Positions 47,976-59,620 of a stretch of 64,000 nt of DNA are shown in pieces (positions within the stretch are counted from its first letter, which is position 1; every line of letters starts with the position of its first letter). The notes below the pieces were generated by a model, which was not told the origin of the DNA, searched no databases, and saw only the letters and a program-made list of their open reading frames with translations. Source of the stretch: Ligula intestinalis (taxonomy: Eukaryota > Platyhelminthes > Cestoda > Diphyllobothriidea > Diphyllobothriidae); assembly GCA_036362985.1 (NCBI GenBank), contig JAYGXS010000009.1, positions 9,063,590 to 9,127,589 on the forward strand, given 5' to 3'. The position numbers and the translations under genes were made by a program.

Positions 47976-48289
47976 CATGTGAATTGCAGGAAGCAGTTCA
48001 GAAAAATAATATGCGCAACTTGTCTTTATTGTTGTTAGTTATTTTTATAGTGGAGAATATGTGAGTTCCAGGAGCAGTTCAGACGAAGAGGATGGGATCA
48101 GTGGAACAAGAGTTTTATATTCTTTATGTTTTGGATTCCGCCGGGAATCCTTAATCATAGGTGATGGTAGGATATTCACATTCATGCGTAGATAGGGTTA
48201 AAACATGCACAGGTTGCACGGTATTTATAGTTTATAGTGTTCATTCGCGTGCGTGCGATAATTATTCACGTCTGTAGCCACCGCTTAGG

Positions 48290-48950
48290 TCTTAATTGAT
48301 GCGGTTGGGCTTGACACTTCGCGTTCGACTCACTAATTGCCACAATTGCCTTGTCAGCGTCGGATACGGGCCTGATAATTGCGTGACAATAATGCCCGCT
48401 GTCATCAGAGATGTTCCCACGCTACTGATTATCTTGCTCAGGAAATTTATCAGTTCACCGTATGGGAACGCCAAATGGTTACGCTCGTTGATGGACTGTG
48501 GGCCTGAGAACTATGACTCGAGCAGCTCGTGGCTCACGCGGTTGTCACCTCTTGCGAAGATTGTGGCCTCGTCCTGTGGAATAGAAGTCAAATGGAACGT
48601 TTAATCAAGGGAAATAATGATATCAGTTGGCTGGAAGCTTAGCCTTTCGAGTTCCTCCGAGAATTGTGTTGGTGATCTGACTGTTGTGTCTGAATCAGTG
48701 GTCGAGAATATGAGCCATCGGAACAGCCACTTTTCCACTCCGTAGGTTGAATTTCCTTTGAGAGATACGATTGGCCGGAGGGGTGTGCCCTCTTTGTGCA
48801 CCTTGGGGAGACCATAGAAGCGGACTAGAGCCGTTTCTTGCGCTCTCGCCATGCGTCCGTCCATTGGCGATATTGCAACTGAGTTCTCCATTGCCAGGAG
48901 CGTTGTGTTGATCTACTGAGTCAGCGTTTTCATGGGGTTGGATTTGCATG
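48290..48950 (-). pseudogene. Penelope-like element, RT N-terminal part
   Basis: 48949-48601 codes (in two frames) MENSVAISPMDGRMARAQETALVRFYGLPKVHKEGTPLRPIVSLKG across an uninterrupted run, with YGVEKWLFRWLIF and IIISLD (palm motif A start); it corresponds to 33450-33150 of the long PLE. 48290-48600 on the same strand resembles the C-terminal part at 11520-11850, so the catalytic middle has been deleted. Confidence 0.7.
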
Positions 48951-48954
48951 GAAC

Positions 48955-49170
48955 GTAGGACTGACGATCGTCTAACAATGTCTAAGCTTTGTGAAAAATC
49001 TCGTACGTCCCCAGGTGTCTTCCTTCCTCACGGCACATGGACCAAGCGACGCTCTCTCCAAGGTCGAATGTATGGCACTTGGAGAGTTAATAGTGACCTC
49101 GTTATCGTGCCGGCGGACAAGGGGCGGCCCACTGTCGTATTTAACAGGACAGAATAAATTCACAAGGCTC
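48955..49170 (+). pseudogene. Penelope-like element N-terminal block, opposite orientation
   Basis: The plus strand reads WRVNSDLVIVPADKGRPTVVFNRTE. The DLVIVPADKG.TVV motif is the N-terminal signature upstream of the PLE reverse transcriptase. It meets the minus-strand part at about 48950 head to head, so the two parts of the protein now face away. Confidence 0.7.
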
Positions 49171-50290
49171 AAACTTTACAGGCTTATTGCGTTTTAATTT
49201 GATCGCCGAGATGCCGCGTCCGTCCTGTCCCCTTAAATCAGGAGCCCGCTAGATCTAGGTGCTCGCTCAGCGCCACCTTCCCCCCCCCCCCCCAGGCGGC
49301 TTCACGAGGTACTCCTACCGGCATGCCTAACATAGGAATTCGGACCCTCTCGCCGTAAAGGACGGTTGACGAATTCATGCAACCGCTGTCGCCTACATGA
49401 TGGTTGAGCCGCTGATAGGGCTGCATGCCCATCGTGTGCCCCGGGGACAGCTACTACACAACTTCCTCTGATAACCGGGTGGCTGAATCAGCTGCACTCT
49501 ATGTGCGAATAACGTCAAGTTATTCTGGGCTCGTTAGTGCATAAATGATTCACGTCGGTCGTGCGAGCGGCGGCTGGCCTTTATCCCCCCCCCAAAGCTT
49601 CCAACTGTTGGTGAATCTGCGAATTGCTCGCTAGCACCATGCGCCTCGTCTGGACTGACTAGACCTTCGTACAGAGGGCCTGGTAAGGTGAATGTAAATC
49701 AACATGTCTGTTAATTTGGCCACGGAGGATCAATTTTTGAGCGCCAGTCTGGCCATCTCGTTGTTCGATCGCCCGAATACTAATGCGTACTTGAAGCCGA
49801 GGCTATGATTTTCCTGTTTTATGTGGCAATATACCAGTGACGGTCTGTCTTCGTGGTTGACCATAATCTAATGTTCATGCGATATTTTTGCAGAGGTGCT
49901 TGCCCGTTTCGCCACCATACGTCTCAATATCTGCTAGTGGATGGCCAATTTGCGTTTATAGCCCATTCTTATTCCATAAGGGGCTCGGGATTCTTGCTGT
50001 CGCCTTCAAAACATTCCACAGATAGCGGTTCGAGAGTAAAAAAGTTTGTATATCCTCGTTTGGTCGCTCAGTCCTCGACTTTTGTTCACACATCATAGAT
50101 TTTGAAGTGTGGGTGTTTTACCTCCTTCTTCAGCCTGTCATTGTTGCCGAAATGTTTGAGAGAGGGTACACTCTTTTGAGTCACGAGTTCTTCGAGTCAT
50201 TGTTCATGGTCCCTCAGCTTACCAAAAAGTGCTATCACTCGTCCAATCCTAATTCAAAGCTGAGTTTCAGTTTGGCAAAAACAGTTGGCT
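49170..50290. other. Stretch without a recognised gene; poly(C) run
   Basis: A C-run of about 14 bp is at 49280-49293. No coding feature recognised; 49853-50098 is open but without a known domain. Confidence 0.4.
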
Positions 50291-51495
50291 ACTCGGCGAA
50301 CGTGCAAGACAAATCATCGTCTAATATCCGTACCAGAGAGCCAGAAGGCCAAGCTGTTCAGATATTTATGCTGAGGTGCATTCTAGAATTCCGCCATAGC
50401 TATCAGCAACCGACGGCCGTTTGCTTTGTCGACTTCGTCGGCTTACTTGATTCCATCCATCGTGATTCCCTGTGGCGAATAATGGAACCGGATGGAGTGC
50501 CGACCAAACTTATTGCCATGATTAGGGCTACTATAGGTCCACAACATATCTTTCAACCGTTTGATATCCGATCTAGTGTCCATTCGGGTTAAGTACGTCA
50601 TTGACTGGATTCTCGGCAAGTCTCTACATGAAAAGGATCGCATTGAGCTTGCACCTTGACGCCAGCCAACGGAGCTCGACTACGTCGATGATATTGCCCT
50701 GCTAGCTTTAAGCTTTGGTGGTCTACAGTCGGTGGTTTCGCGGTTAAATGAGATCGTTATGTTCGTTAGCATGTCCATAAATTCCGAAAAGAGAGAGTTG
50801 TTCTCGAGCTGCATATCTGACCAGGAGAAGGCACCCCTGGACGATTAATGGCCATCAACTTGAAGGAGTAAACAGCTTTAACTACCTCGCGGCTGGGCTG
50901 CTACCTAATAGGCAGAACAAGGACGACATTGTCTCTCATATCTATGCTGCTCGCTGGGTTTTCTCAATCCTTCGGACGCGCCTATGGATCCAACATGATA
51001 TCTTCATCGCCACGAAGATTCGTGTTTACCGCGCATCCCTCCGGTTAGTCCTCTTCTATGGGTGTGAATACTGGGCTTTGCGCGCTGACAGTGAGGGGAG
51101 ACTGGAGGTCTATTACCACCGATGCCTGAGGACCATCTTGCGAGTTAAGTATATCGGCTTTATCTCGAATGATACAGTCCGCACCCGCTGCAATCGTATC
51201 TCGAGGATTTCTAAGGCCATTCAAGAAAGGCGACTGAGATGGTTTGGACACGTTCTCCGTCGTCCGCCCCACGAGCTTAGCTATGCTGCCCTCGACCAGG
51301 CTCCGCAGCCCACCTGGAAGTGTCGAAGAGGAGAGCAAATGAAGACTTGGCTCGATTCCAGTTCTTGGACCTTCTATCTGCGATCTTCGTCACTGGAGAA
51401 GAGACTGGGTGAAGCTTTCCAGATCCGCTGCCGCCACTCGTCATGCATGGAGAGGCACCGTCCGTGACATCATTGAGGCCGGATAGATCAGGCAT
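50290..51495 (+). pseudogene. LINE reverse transcriptase fragment, family 1 (RTE-like)
   Basis: The first frame gives LRCILEFRHSYQQPTAVCFVDFVGLLDSIHR (palm motif A; the usual F/Y..AFDS is here LLDS) and LWRIMEPDGVPTKLIAMI. After breaks, ELDYVDDIALLA (motif C, YVDD) appears at about 50672-50707, then INGHQLEGVNSFNYLAAGLLP, VYRASLRLVLFYGCEYWALR, RCLRTILRVKY and QERRLRWFGHVLRRPP, ending with RGTVRDIIEAG near 51482. No endonuclease is present. Several stops and frameshifts. Confidence 0.75.
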
Positions 51496-51509
51496 GATTA
51501 CAGCCGTAA

Positions 51510-52445
51510 CAGTCAAGCTTGGAGTCTAAACCACTTCCATCTCAGCTTTCTCTGCCGGATACTAAAGTTGATATGGCAGGATAGGATCCCGGACGCGGAA
51601 TTCCTGGATGAAACGCAAGTTCTCAGCACACAGGCCATGCTCAGGTAGGTATACTTGCGCTGGAGCGGCCACGTGGTATGGATGGACAACCAACGACTAC
51701 CCAAGCGATTATTTTACGGAGATGCCACTGAAGTGCTCGCCTCAAAGGAGAACAAAAGGCGCTACAAGGACAATCTGAAGAACTTCCTAAAGCGTCCCTT
51801 AGTCAACACGTTTACCTAGGAGGAAGTCGTGCGGGACCGATTTACGTGGCACATTGGCACTGCCCAGGTCTTTCCAACATTTTCTCACTGTCAACGCAAC
51901 TGCCGTGCACGCACTGGCTTGGTCGGTTACCTGCGGACGCAGCGCACCACTTCTACGACGGCATCCTCGTCCACGGTGACAGACACTTCAATATACCCTT
52001 CTGTGCCCACAGGAGCACCACAGGTACTCCGCTGCCCTCATCCGCAATGCTGTCCATCCCCTCCGACAAATCATCGCCAACACCCCTGCAACACCCATCA
52101 GCACTGGAGGCTTTATAATTATCTGCCCTCACTGCAATTGCGCATTTACCTCACGCATTGGCCTGGTCAGTCACTTTCGAATCCATCGAACAGAGGCTGA
52201 TAAAGTAGTGCCTGGAGCATCAACACATAGAAGCGACCGCCGCCTTCACTGCCCACACTGCCCCGGACATTTGCCCATCGCATGAGCTTTCTACGTCAGA
52301 TGTTCATTCGCGATCGACTGTGATGTCGACACACCCAGCACATCGCACACCCCACCACTAACTACCACCCCCACCTCTTATTCACAGCCACGTCATCTTC
52401 AAGATAAGAATGCGCATGCAAGCATGCCGAGAACCTCCAGGTAAG
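51510..52445 (+). pseudogene. RTE-type LINE 3' end, family 2, fused downstream
   Basis: From about 51510 the sequence aligns with 61510-62545 of the large RTE element: LILKWQDRIPD-like fragments, WSGHVVWMDNQRLPKRLFYG, the TWHIGTAQ block and zinc-finger remnants (HCQRNCRARTGLVGYLRTQ), then the CAGGTAAGTGCCCCCAGGTAAG end. Frames are broken throughout. It belongs to a different LINE family from the segment immediately upstream. Confidence 0.7.
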
Positions 52446-52794
52446 TGCCCCCAGGTAAGTTGGATACTCTTCTTTTTGAAATTGCCTACTAATCTCTTGC
52501 ATAATTGCACACAATCATGATATATTCTGTATCAGTATTACTAAGCATGTTCTTTTAGTACTAGCATCAATACTGTCAGAATATGATTGCTAGCAGTAGA
52601 AACTCAGTGCCAGCTCCTAGACAATTAAGTTCTATTATTTGCTACTCTTGGTCACTTGTAGAATTGCTGCTCTTCTTGCTGTGCCACAATCAAACCATTA
52701 GCTTAACCTTAGAAAAGTATCGCTGTAAGCAGCCACTTAGTACGAGGCTCTAGGTAACTAGGTCTAGTTATTTGCTACTTAGAGCCGTCTGTAG

Positions 52795-53275
52795 TAGGTT
52801 CACGCGCAGCGTGGAATAATCGATATTGCACGGGTCTCGCGCTCTTGTATAGCATGCGTTGCTAGCGTGAGATAGGTGGTGGAGGCGGAGGAGTGCTGAG
52901 TCTATTGGCCCATGCTACAGTAGTCGCCGAAGCTCACACAACATGTCGACATATGCGAAAGATTGATACTATTTTGCTTATCGGCATTGACTCAGGTTGT
53001 GTCAATCGTGTAGTCTATTCTGAAGTCATTTCAGTCAGGATAGGATGCGGGCTTTTAAACGAGCTTCGTTCTGACCACTTACATAAAGAAATTATTTTTT
53101 AAAAATGCTACTTAAGTAGTATGCCTTCATATCATTTATGTTTACTACCTTTATGTATTCAAATATATTTAATGGAAAACATGCATGAGAAAATTATTTC
53201 TTGTACTTGTTTGATAGCAAATTACGCCTTCTTTAAATTTTATACTCAAAGAAGGGTTTGGGTATAAAAAGGTTG
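52795..53275 (+). repeat. Repeat R2 (copy 3), left arm of palindrome
   Basis: CACGCAGCGTGGAATAATC, GCATGCGTTGCTAG, GTCGACATATGCGAAAGATTG and GAGCTTCGTTCTGACCAC; its reverse complement follows at 53290-53765. Confidence 0.7.
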
Positions 53276-53289
53276 CTCCATAGCGGAAT

Positions 53290-53765
53290 AATTTTCAAAC
53301 CTAGTAACCTCTACACTGGAATTCAAGGTTTACAAACTGCGCACTGTGTACATCCTGTTTAAGGAAAAAAGTTCGTGCATGTCTTCCCTAAAATATTTAA
53401 AATTTATAAAGGCAGTCAAAATAAATGATAAGAGGCATCCTACTCAAGTATCCAGTTTTTACAATAGATACGTTTTACTAGTGGTCAGAACGAAGCTCGT
53501 TTAAAAGCCCGCATCCTATTCTGACTGAAATGACTTCAGAATAGACTACACGATAATAAATATCACAACCTGAGTCAATGCCGATGAGCAAAATAGCATC
53601 AATCTTTCGCATATGTCGACATGTTGTGTGAGCTTCGGCGACTACTGTAGCATGGGCCAATACACTCAGCACTCCTCACCCTAGCAACGCATGCTAGACA
53701 AGAGCGCGAGACTCGTGCAATATAGATTATCCCACGCTGCGTGCGAAGCCTTGCATAACCTGCTC
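53290..53765 (-). repeat. Repeat R2 (copy 4), right arm of palindrome
   Basis: Near-perfect mirror of the left arm over about 300 bp (53465-53755), decaying toward the centre. It also lacks a few short stretches of the left arm (for example GGTGGAGGCGGA). Confidence 0.7.
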
Positions 53766-53849
53766 TAGAATGCCCAGCTCAGCTCCGATTCGTTTTGCCT
53801 TTTCAGCCCTGCGCCCATGCCACCTCAGGCGACCGTGAGCTAGGCGCGT

Positions 53850-54095
53850 TTCTTTCCTCACTATAATCAGTCTGATGCGCTTGAAACTATCACAGTGCGC
53901 TTAAAGCCTTGGCGGCTTGGAGGATTGTCAAATGGCGGGGTAACTTGGACACCGCAGTCGGTCCAGAGTGTGTCTTATTTTGTAGAATGGCTGTCTGCGG
54001 GCTGATAGTCAGACTCAATGGCTCCTTCTTAATGTGGCCTTTATGGCGCTCCCAGTCGGGAGCCTACCCAGAGAAACCTGCTGTTTGGTACGTCC
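53850..54095 (+). repeat. Repeat R4, diverged copy
   Basis: CCTCACTATAATCAGTCTGA, ACTATCACAGTGCGC, GCGGCTTGGAGG and TTCTTAATGTGGCCTTTATGG correspond to 25230-25470. Confidence 0.6.
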
Positions 54096-54469
54096 ATACA
54101 AGTCTATTAAAGGAAAAAAGGCAACGCCTTTGAACTCCCTATTTGTACATTGTATTTTAGAAATGCATCGGCACAGTCGAACATTTCAAAGAAGCCGTTG
54201 ACACAATTGTAGGCAACTACTCGCTTATTTCAAGTTATGCACTCACATGTGGTGATGTCAGTAAACACGAGTTAGCAGTGTGACTGAGCAAGAAGAGCAG
54301 GCAGTGAAACAATTCCTAAGACATGGCTCATCATTAAAAAGTGGAAATTTACTTGTGTTTTTTAGGAGAAAAACTGTCGCTCGTGAGAAAGTATGTCAAT
54401 GATAGGACCAGGATGCTTCTGTGAATGTTGGCGGCAACCATGGGGTCCATGGCGAGTACTACCTACGGT

Positions 54470-54985
54470 AGGATTGTGTCGTGGGGTCGTCTGGGGAAAG
54501 TGTGAAGCGCGCCCCGCAGGCTTGAGAGAAGACACTGAAGTTAGCTTTAAGCTGATCGCTAACCCCCTGCCCGACCAACGGCGAACGCGTGCATGTAGGG
54601 GTGTGTGCCCAAACCTCGGGCGAGGTCACAGAGAGACATTGTCTACAGGTATAACTAACACCAGCTGGAAAAAATCTTAATAAAGTACAAAAGGCACGGA
54701 GATTAGGCAAATAAACCTACTGAAAATGTGTAAATAAGCGTTAATTCTCGTGGGTAGTTCAAAAAAGGCCAAATTTGCTAAGTTTGGCAATTTTAGCTGC
54801 TGTGGAATGTGTTTGCCTTCGTATAACCGTTCTGAATTTCAATGCCATCAGAAAATCCCTTCTAGATCGATGGATGGCGTGTATAAAACCAGAGGTTTAC
54901 AGGTAATTCAACCTACTTAACACTTTTAAGTCGGAAGCTAGAATACATAAGGACCTTCAAAAGACCGCTAGAGACAACCTCCTCC
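54470..54985 (+). repeat. Repeat R5 (copy 2)
   Basis: Matches 8620-9220: GTGAAGCGCGCC, GAGAAGACACTGAAGTTAG, CCTCGGGCGAGGTCAC, AATGCCATCAGAAAATCCC and AAGGACCTTCAAAAGACC. Confidence 0.6.
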
Positions 54986-55314
54986 TGTCTACATCCGAAG
55001 TGCCATACGAGGAGACCTCAGAGTCATGAGAACGTCCCCAAGAACCGGAGATATGACCACGATACGCTCTTGCTATGACATGAGCATAGGAACCCGCCAC
55101 GTCGTCAGCAGTTGGTGTTTGGGTCTTTACGAGAAAGAGCGTGACAGTGCCGCGTAGCCTAGGACATAGGCACGGTAGATGTGACTGCAGACGCGATCAG
55201 CGCAGTTCGCATAGGGAGAAGCGGAGTCGGACATGGCTAAGAACGGTTAACAGATATTTTGATTGAATCATAGAAAAACTACTTAAAAATTACTATAAGT
55301 ATATATTTATGGCA

Positions 55315-55575
55315 CTTCAGTGTTTGGTTTCGGAGAACTCAGTTGCCATAGTGGCACGTAAAGTGTGTGTTGAGTGTTGGTCACGCCCACCGTCTGCACC
55401 CTCCTCACTTTGCTTTGACAACTGGGTCCCGGTGGGGGAGTTGTTAGAGAGTTGGGTGCATTCTCAGCGAGTCTACTTCACTATATATCTTGCAGAAGTC
55501 ACCGCGTCGCTTCAATTCGTTGAAGCTTACGGTGGACACCGTCGAAGTCGACGGTCGAACGGTCAGTTGCTTCGG
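55315..55575 (+). repeat. Repeat R4, old copy
   Basis: Diverged match to 25480-25785: GTGTTGAGTGTTGGTCACGC, CCCACCGTCTGCACCCTCC, GGTGGGGGAGTTG.TAGAGAG and ACCGTCGAAGTCGACGG. Confidence 0.5.
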
Positions 55576-55589
55576 AATAGGAGAATGTG

Positions 55590-56000
55590 TCTATTATTTG
55601 TTGCCCTACGGTAAGCAGTGGTTTTTATTTGCTCGCTGGAAGTCATTGTAGCGTTATCAGCCAAAAAGGACAACTAGTAGTTATCTTCTTCTTTCATTGC
55701 CAAATGGATGCTGAACAATGTGTAGTTCAATAAGGCTTTAACGTCTTGAAAGGCTTTCCTTTTATTTACGAGGAATGTGTCGTCGACGTATTCGGCCCCG
55801 AATTTTGGACAATACGGACGGAAGATTCGTCGCTCGAGCCGTTGCAGAACCGCCTCGACATTTTACCCAGACAATGCAGATGGCTATCGGTGTTCCCTTC
55901 TCTTGTTCGGAAGGCCTTCGCCTCCTCGTTTCCTTTCGTGCAGCCCGACAAACGGGGCTTGCCATAAATAGTACTGATGAATTTCTTTAAGAAAAGTGTG
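55590..56000 (-). pseudogene. Penelope-like element, RT catalytic fragment
   Basis: On the minus strand, across frameshifts: GTPIA..., VEAVLQRLERRIFRP, KFGAEYVDDTFLVNKRKAFQ (catalytic YVDD intact) and LLNYTLFSIHLAMKEEDN, the segment following the active site. No GIY-YIG part is nearby. Confidence 0.65.
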
Positions 56001-57690
56001 CTGAATATGACCAACAACTAAAACGAAATCGCAGTGAATGAAAGGTAGCTGGAAACTTTCGATGTCCGCCATTGGATAACGCGCTGCTTTAGGCGCGAAA
56101 TCTGGCCGTGCGACCAGGCCTTAAGTTCTCCAGCATTCACGTTCCTAATTTAGACGCGTGGCCGACTGCTAAGAAAAGTGTATCTAGTAGGGCCTTCTTG
56201 TAAAGCCGATTTTGTCTGTGATTAAAAATTAAAAAATTACATCCACCTTTTCGGTAGATCGAATTCCCGTCTACCCAAACACTTCCCCGATTATGTTGGC
56301 CGAAAGAAGTTTCTCTAATAGTTTTTTTGGTCTCAGCTGTTACGGCTTTCAGGACTTCTGTCGAGCCCCAAGGCAGAGCGGGACAAATGAGTTTCATTAG
56401 TGGTCGGTGAACCTTCATCAGCGAGTATGGAACAAATCAATATTGAATCATAATCCCAAGTCATTCAGAGAGGCTACCGCTCTTGACCTGTACCTCTGTC
56501 GACCGGACAACCTCGTCTAGACTGTGAAGTGACAAATGCGGATTGGTTCAGGCTGCATTTCTAAAATGTTTACCTTGGATACTTATGTCTTTTTGCTGCG
56601 TGAAGACAGGGAACCTCAGAATCTCCGTCCCATACAGTATGGTGAGGAATTCGTATAAAAGTCATGAAGAAACTGGACTTGGTAGTTAAGCATAGACTTA
56701 TTCAAGTTATTTAGATTAAATGAGTGGACTTAATCCCAAAAAAGCCTTTAAGTAGGGAAAGTTTCCTTGTTATTTAATTTTTTAAAGGCAAATGGGTAGA
56801 TGTTTAAGAAATCGGAGGTTGTCTAATATCGAAAAATATTTCCCCTTCAATTTGCAATGATAGAACCTAACCCTTTATTTTTATGAATTGTACTATGAAA
56901 GAACCAAGATATAAGCGACTCGTATCTGCTAATGCTCTCAGATTATGTCTTTGATGACGAATCCGCGACGGATCTCGAAACGTCAGGTGAATAAAAGTAT
57001 CGTTTCAGCGATTGAATCATCTCGGTTTAAAATCGATCTCGTACAGAACCGGAATATCTAATCAGGTGAAGCCAATATAAAGGGATCGCATTGTTTTAGA
57101 AACAATGAAGGATTTCGGATTTAAAATGTATTTTTTGCCATTTTTTTAAAGTTTTGTCACGAAACACCCTAAAAGCAGATTTGATTGCATGGACGATTAA
57201 GGACGGTTACCAGAACTGCCTATATATTACCATGGAGATGAAGATAAAAACAAATCTTATGAAATCTAGAGCATGTGAAAATATACTTTTGTGCAACTTA
57301 ATTTCAGTTTGTGCGCAATTTAAAAACAAAATAGTCAATAGGTTAACAATTGTCGTAAAATCGGAGTATCCATTTGACTTCTCTTTTTTACATTCACGAG
57401 CTCATAACGGAGCCTGAATGTAATCAAATATCATGATTAATACTCCAATAGAAAGGGAGAAGTAAGATCTATCATCTTTTGTAGCCAAAATGGTATGATT
57501 TATTTTCAGGTAAATTAAAAAATCTTTTCGATATTCACCATTTTCAATTTTAAATAACCCAAAAAATATAAACTGTACAAGGTATTCGTAAGCTGAATAT
57601 CTAAGTAAATTCTTTCTTAAAGAGTTAACAAATTGTAGAAAGTTCTTGTTTATCTTAGGCAAAAAATCTCAGGCTTATGTTGCAGACGTT
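56000..57690. other. AT-rich stretch with a PLE terminal scrap
   Basis: Contains a hammerhead remnant at 56951-56980 and, near 56370-56425, a block shared with 46440-46525. 57154-57417 is open but AT-rich, with no recognisable domain. Confidence 0.4.
56951..56980 (+). ncRNA. Hammerhead ribozyme remnant (PLE-borne)
   Basis: TTGATGA (C3 to U), stem II ATCC/GGAT with a GCGAC loop, intact CGAAACGTCAGG and a GAATAAAAGTATCG tail. It closely resembles 31654-31683 in layout. The first core base is changed. Confidence 0.45.
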
Positions 57691-58635
57691 GTTTATTCTC
57701 AACATCGTGGCCATCATCATGGGGGGTATGGGGTGTTCAGCTGGGGACTAAACGTGATGGTCGTGACCGATCGCATCATCTTCCTCGCGTAGGTGGAGGC
57801 CACGCCTAGCGTCCTCGGCTGGCATCCAACTCTCACTTGTGGCTCCCCGGAGCTTGGCTTTGCCTGGCGGCCACCCCCCGGCTCCCCGCCTCGATCAGCG
57901 GGCTAAACCAAGTGAGGGTCTCCGGTGTGTGTGTCCCCACGCCCGGTATGTCCCCGGGTTACAGCGGTAAGCATCCTAGTAGACGTAGTTGGTGAAAGGA
58001 CGCTACTTACTGTACGCGGTACCATTGTCCTTCTGTGTTTTACTGTTTATTTTCCTTTACTGTTTATTACATTCTTGCTATACTTGCTACTTCTAGCTGT
58101 TTATACCGCTATTATCACTATCGCTACTTGTATTTCCACTAAGAGCTTAAGCACTCATCTACTCCCGTAACGTTCCTCAACTGTCATTATCTCTACCCTA
58201 CTCGATTCTTTAGTAGTAACATTGTATTATTTGTCCTACTTTGCGTATACATGCTTGATTCCCTCTCTATTTCATTTTACTATTTCTCCTACAGATAGTC
58301 TTAGTAGAGATTGCCTCCTTAGTAAAATCAGTGACAAAAAAACTCAGAGCAGTTATTCTATCCACAGTCAGATGCCACATCAGTAGAATGCGTATCAACG
58401 TGAAATGAGACACAGTCTCCTTCACCGCTACTGCTACTAGCTAATTACTGCTGCTCCCGCCCCTTACTTTCCAAATAATCTCCCCCCACGATCCCAAAAG
58501 TCCTCTTGTAGGCAGCTCACAAACAAGTGGTCGTTCGACACCAAATCTACTCGTGGCCCATGGTGCAGTTTGGCAGCAGTTGTGGGTGCCTGGCAGGCCT
58601 GCTAAGGAGCAGCGCTGCCGCCCCTCGCGAGAGGT

Positions 58636-59620
58636 TTGATGCTCCTAGAAAAGGTGGTATCATACACGCTGGGTCACGACATCTGCCAGTTGACCATGGC
58701 TGGCAGACTGCATACACGCGGTCGAAACACTACAAGCGCAAATCAAAACTTCTCTCCTCCCCACTCTCCCACTTACCCGTTTCCTTCCCGCAGAACAGCT
58801 CCCAGAGCTCACAGGACAGCTCCGGTATCTCAGGTAAGTCCTATCACCTTCGGCGCTTGGAATGCTCGTTCCCTTTTAGATAACCCGAAGAGCATTCGAC
58901 AAGAACGGAGAACAGCGTTCATCGCCCGGGAACTGGCGCGCTTAAAGGTCGACATCGCCGCACTCAGTTAAACCCACTTCTCCGGCGAAGGTTCCATAGA
59001 AGAGGTGGGTGCCGACTACACCTTCTTCCATGTGGGCCGTCCGATGGCAGAGCGACGCGAGGCCGGCGTCGCCTTTGCCATCCGGAAGGACATCGTGGGA
59101 CGACTACGGTGTACGTCGCAAGGTATCAACGAACGCCTAATGAGTCTCCGCCTGCCTCTCTGGTTTGGAAAATTCGCCACCATCGTTAGTGTCTACGCTC
59201 CTCCGATGACCAGCTCTGACGAGACAAAGAACAAGTTCTACGAGGATCTGCACGGTCTCCTGGCCTCTGTGCCGAAGGCGGACAAGTTGATAGTCCTTGG
59301 TGACTTCAATGCCCGCGTCGGCACAGACCACGCCGCCTGGAGAGGAGTGCTCGGACCCCACGGCCTCTGAGGACTCAATGACAATGGCCTACTCCTCCTC
59401 CAAAACTGCGCGGTTCACGCTCTCATACTGACCAACACTTATTTCAACAAATCGCTGCAGCACAAGGTGACCTGGATTGACCCCAGATAGCGGCAGTGAC
59501 ATCTTCTGGACTATGCCCTCGTGCGGCGATGCGACCAGCAGGACGTGCTGGTGACAAAGGCAATGCCGGGTGCCGATGGTGATACCGATCATCGTCTCAT
59601 CATCTCCAAGATGCGGATCC
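58636..59620 (+). pseudogene. RTE-type LINE AP endonuclease domain
   Basis: Starts MMLLEKVVSYTLGHDICQL, then ITFGAWNARSLLD (active-site Asn), RLKVDIAALS with a TAA right after (59968-type position 58968), [14 protein letters not shown] [30 protein letters not shown] (GDFN) and DTDHRLI (catalytic His motif). In-frame stops after IAALS, after GPHGL (about 59368) and around DPR.RQ (about 59487). All key residues that I can identify are still present apart from the stops. Confidence 0.8.

Noticed and set aside
54100..54165. Short match to the CR1 3' end
   Set aside because: Only about 60 bp (AGTTCAAAGGCGTTGCC-type block) and too short to list as an element on its own.
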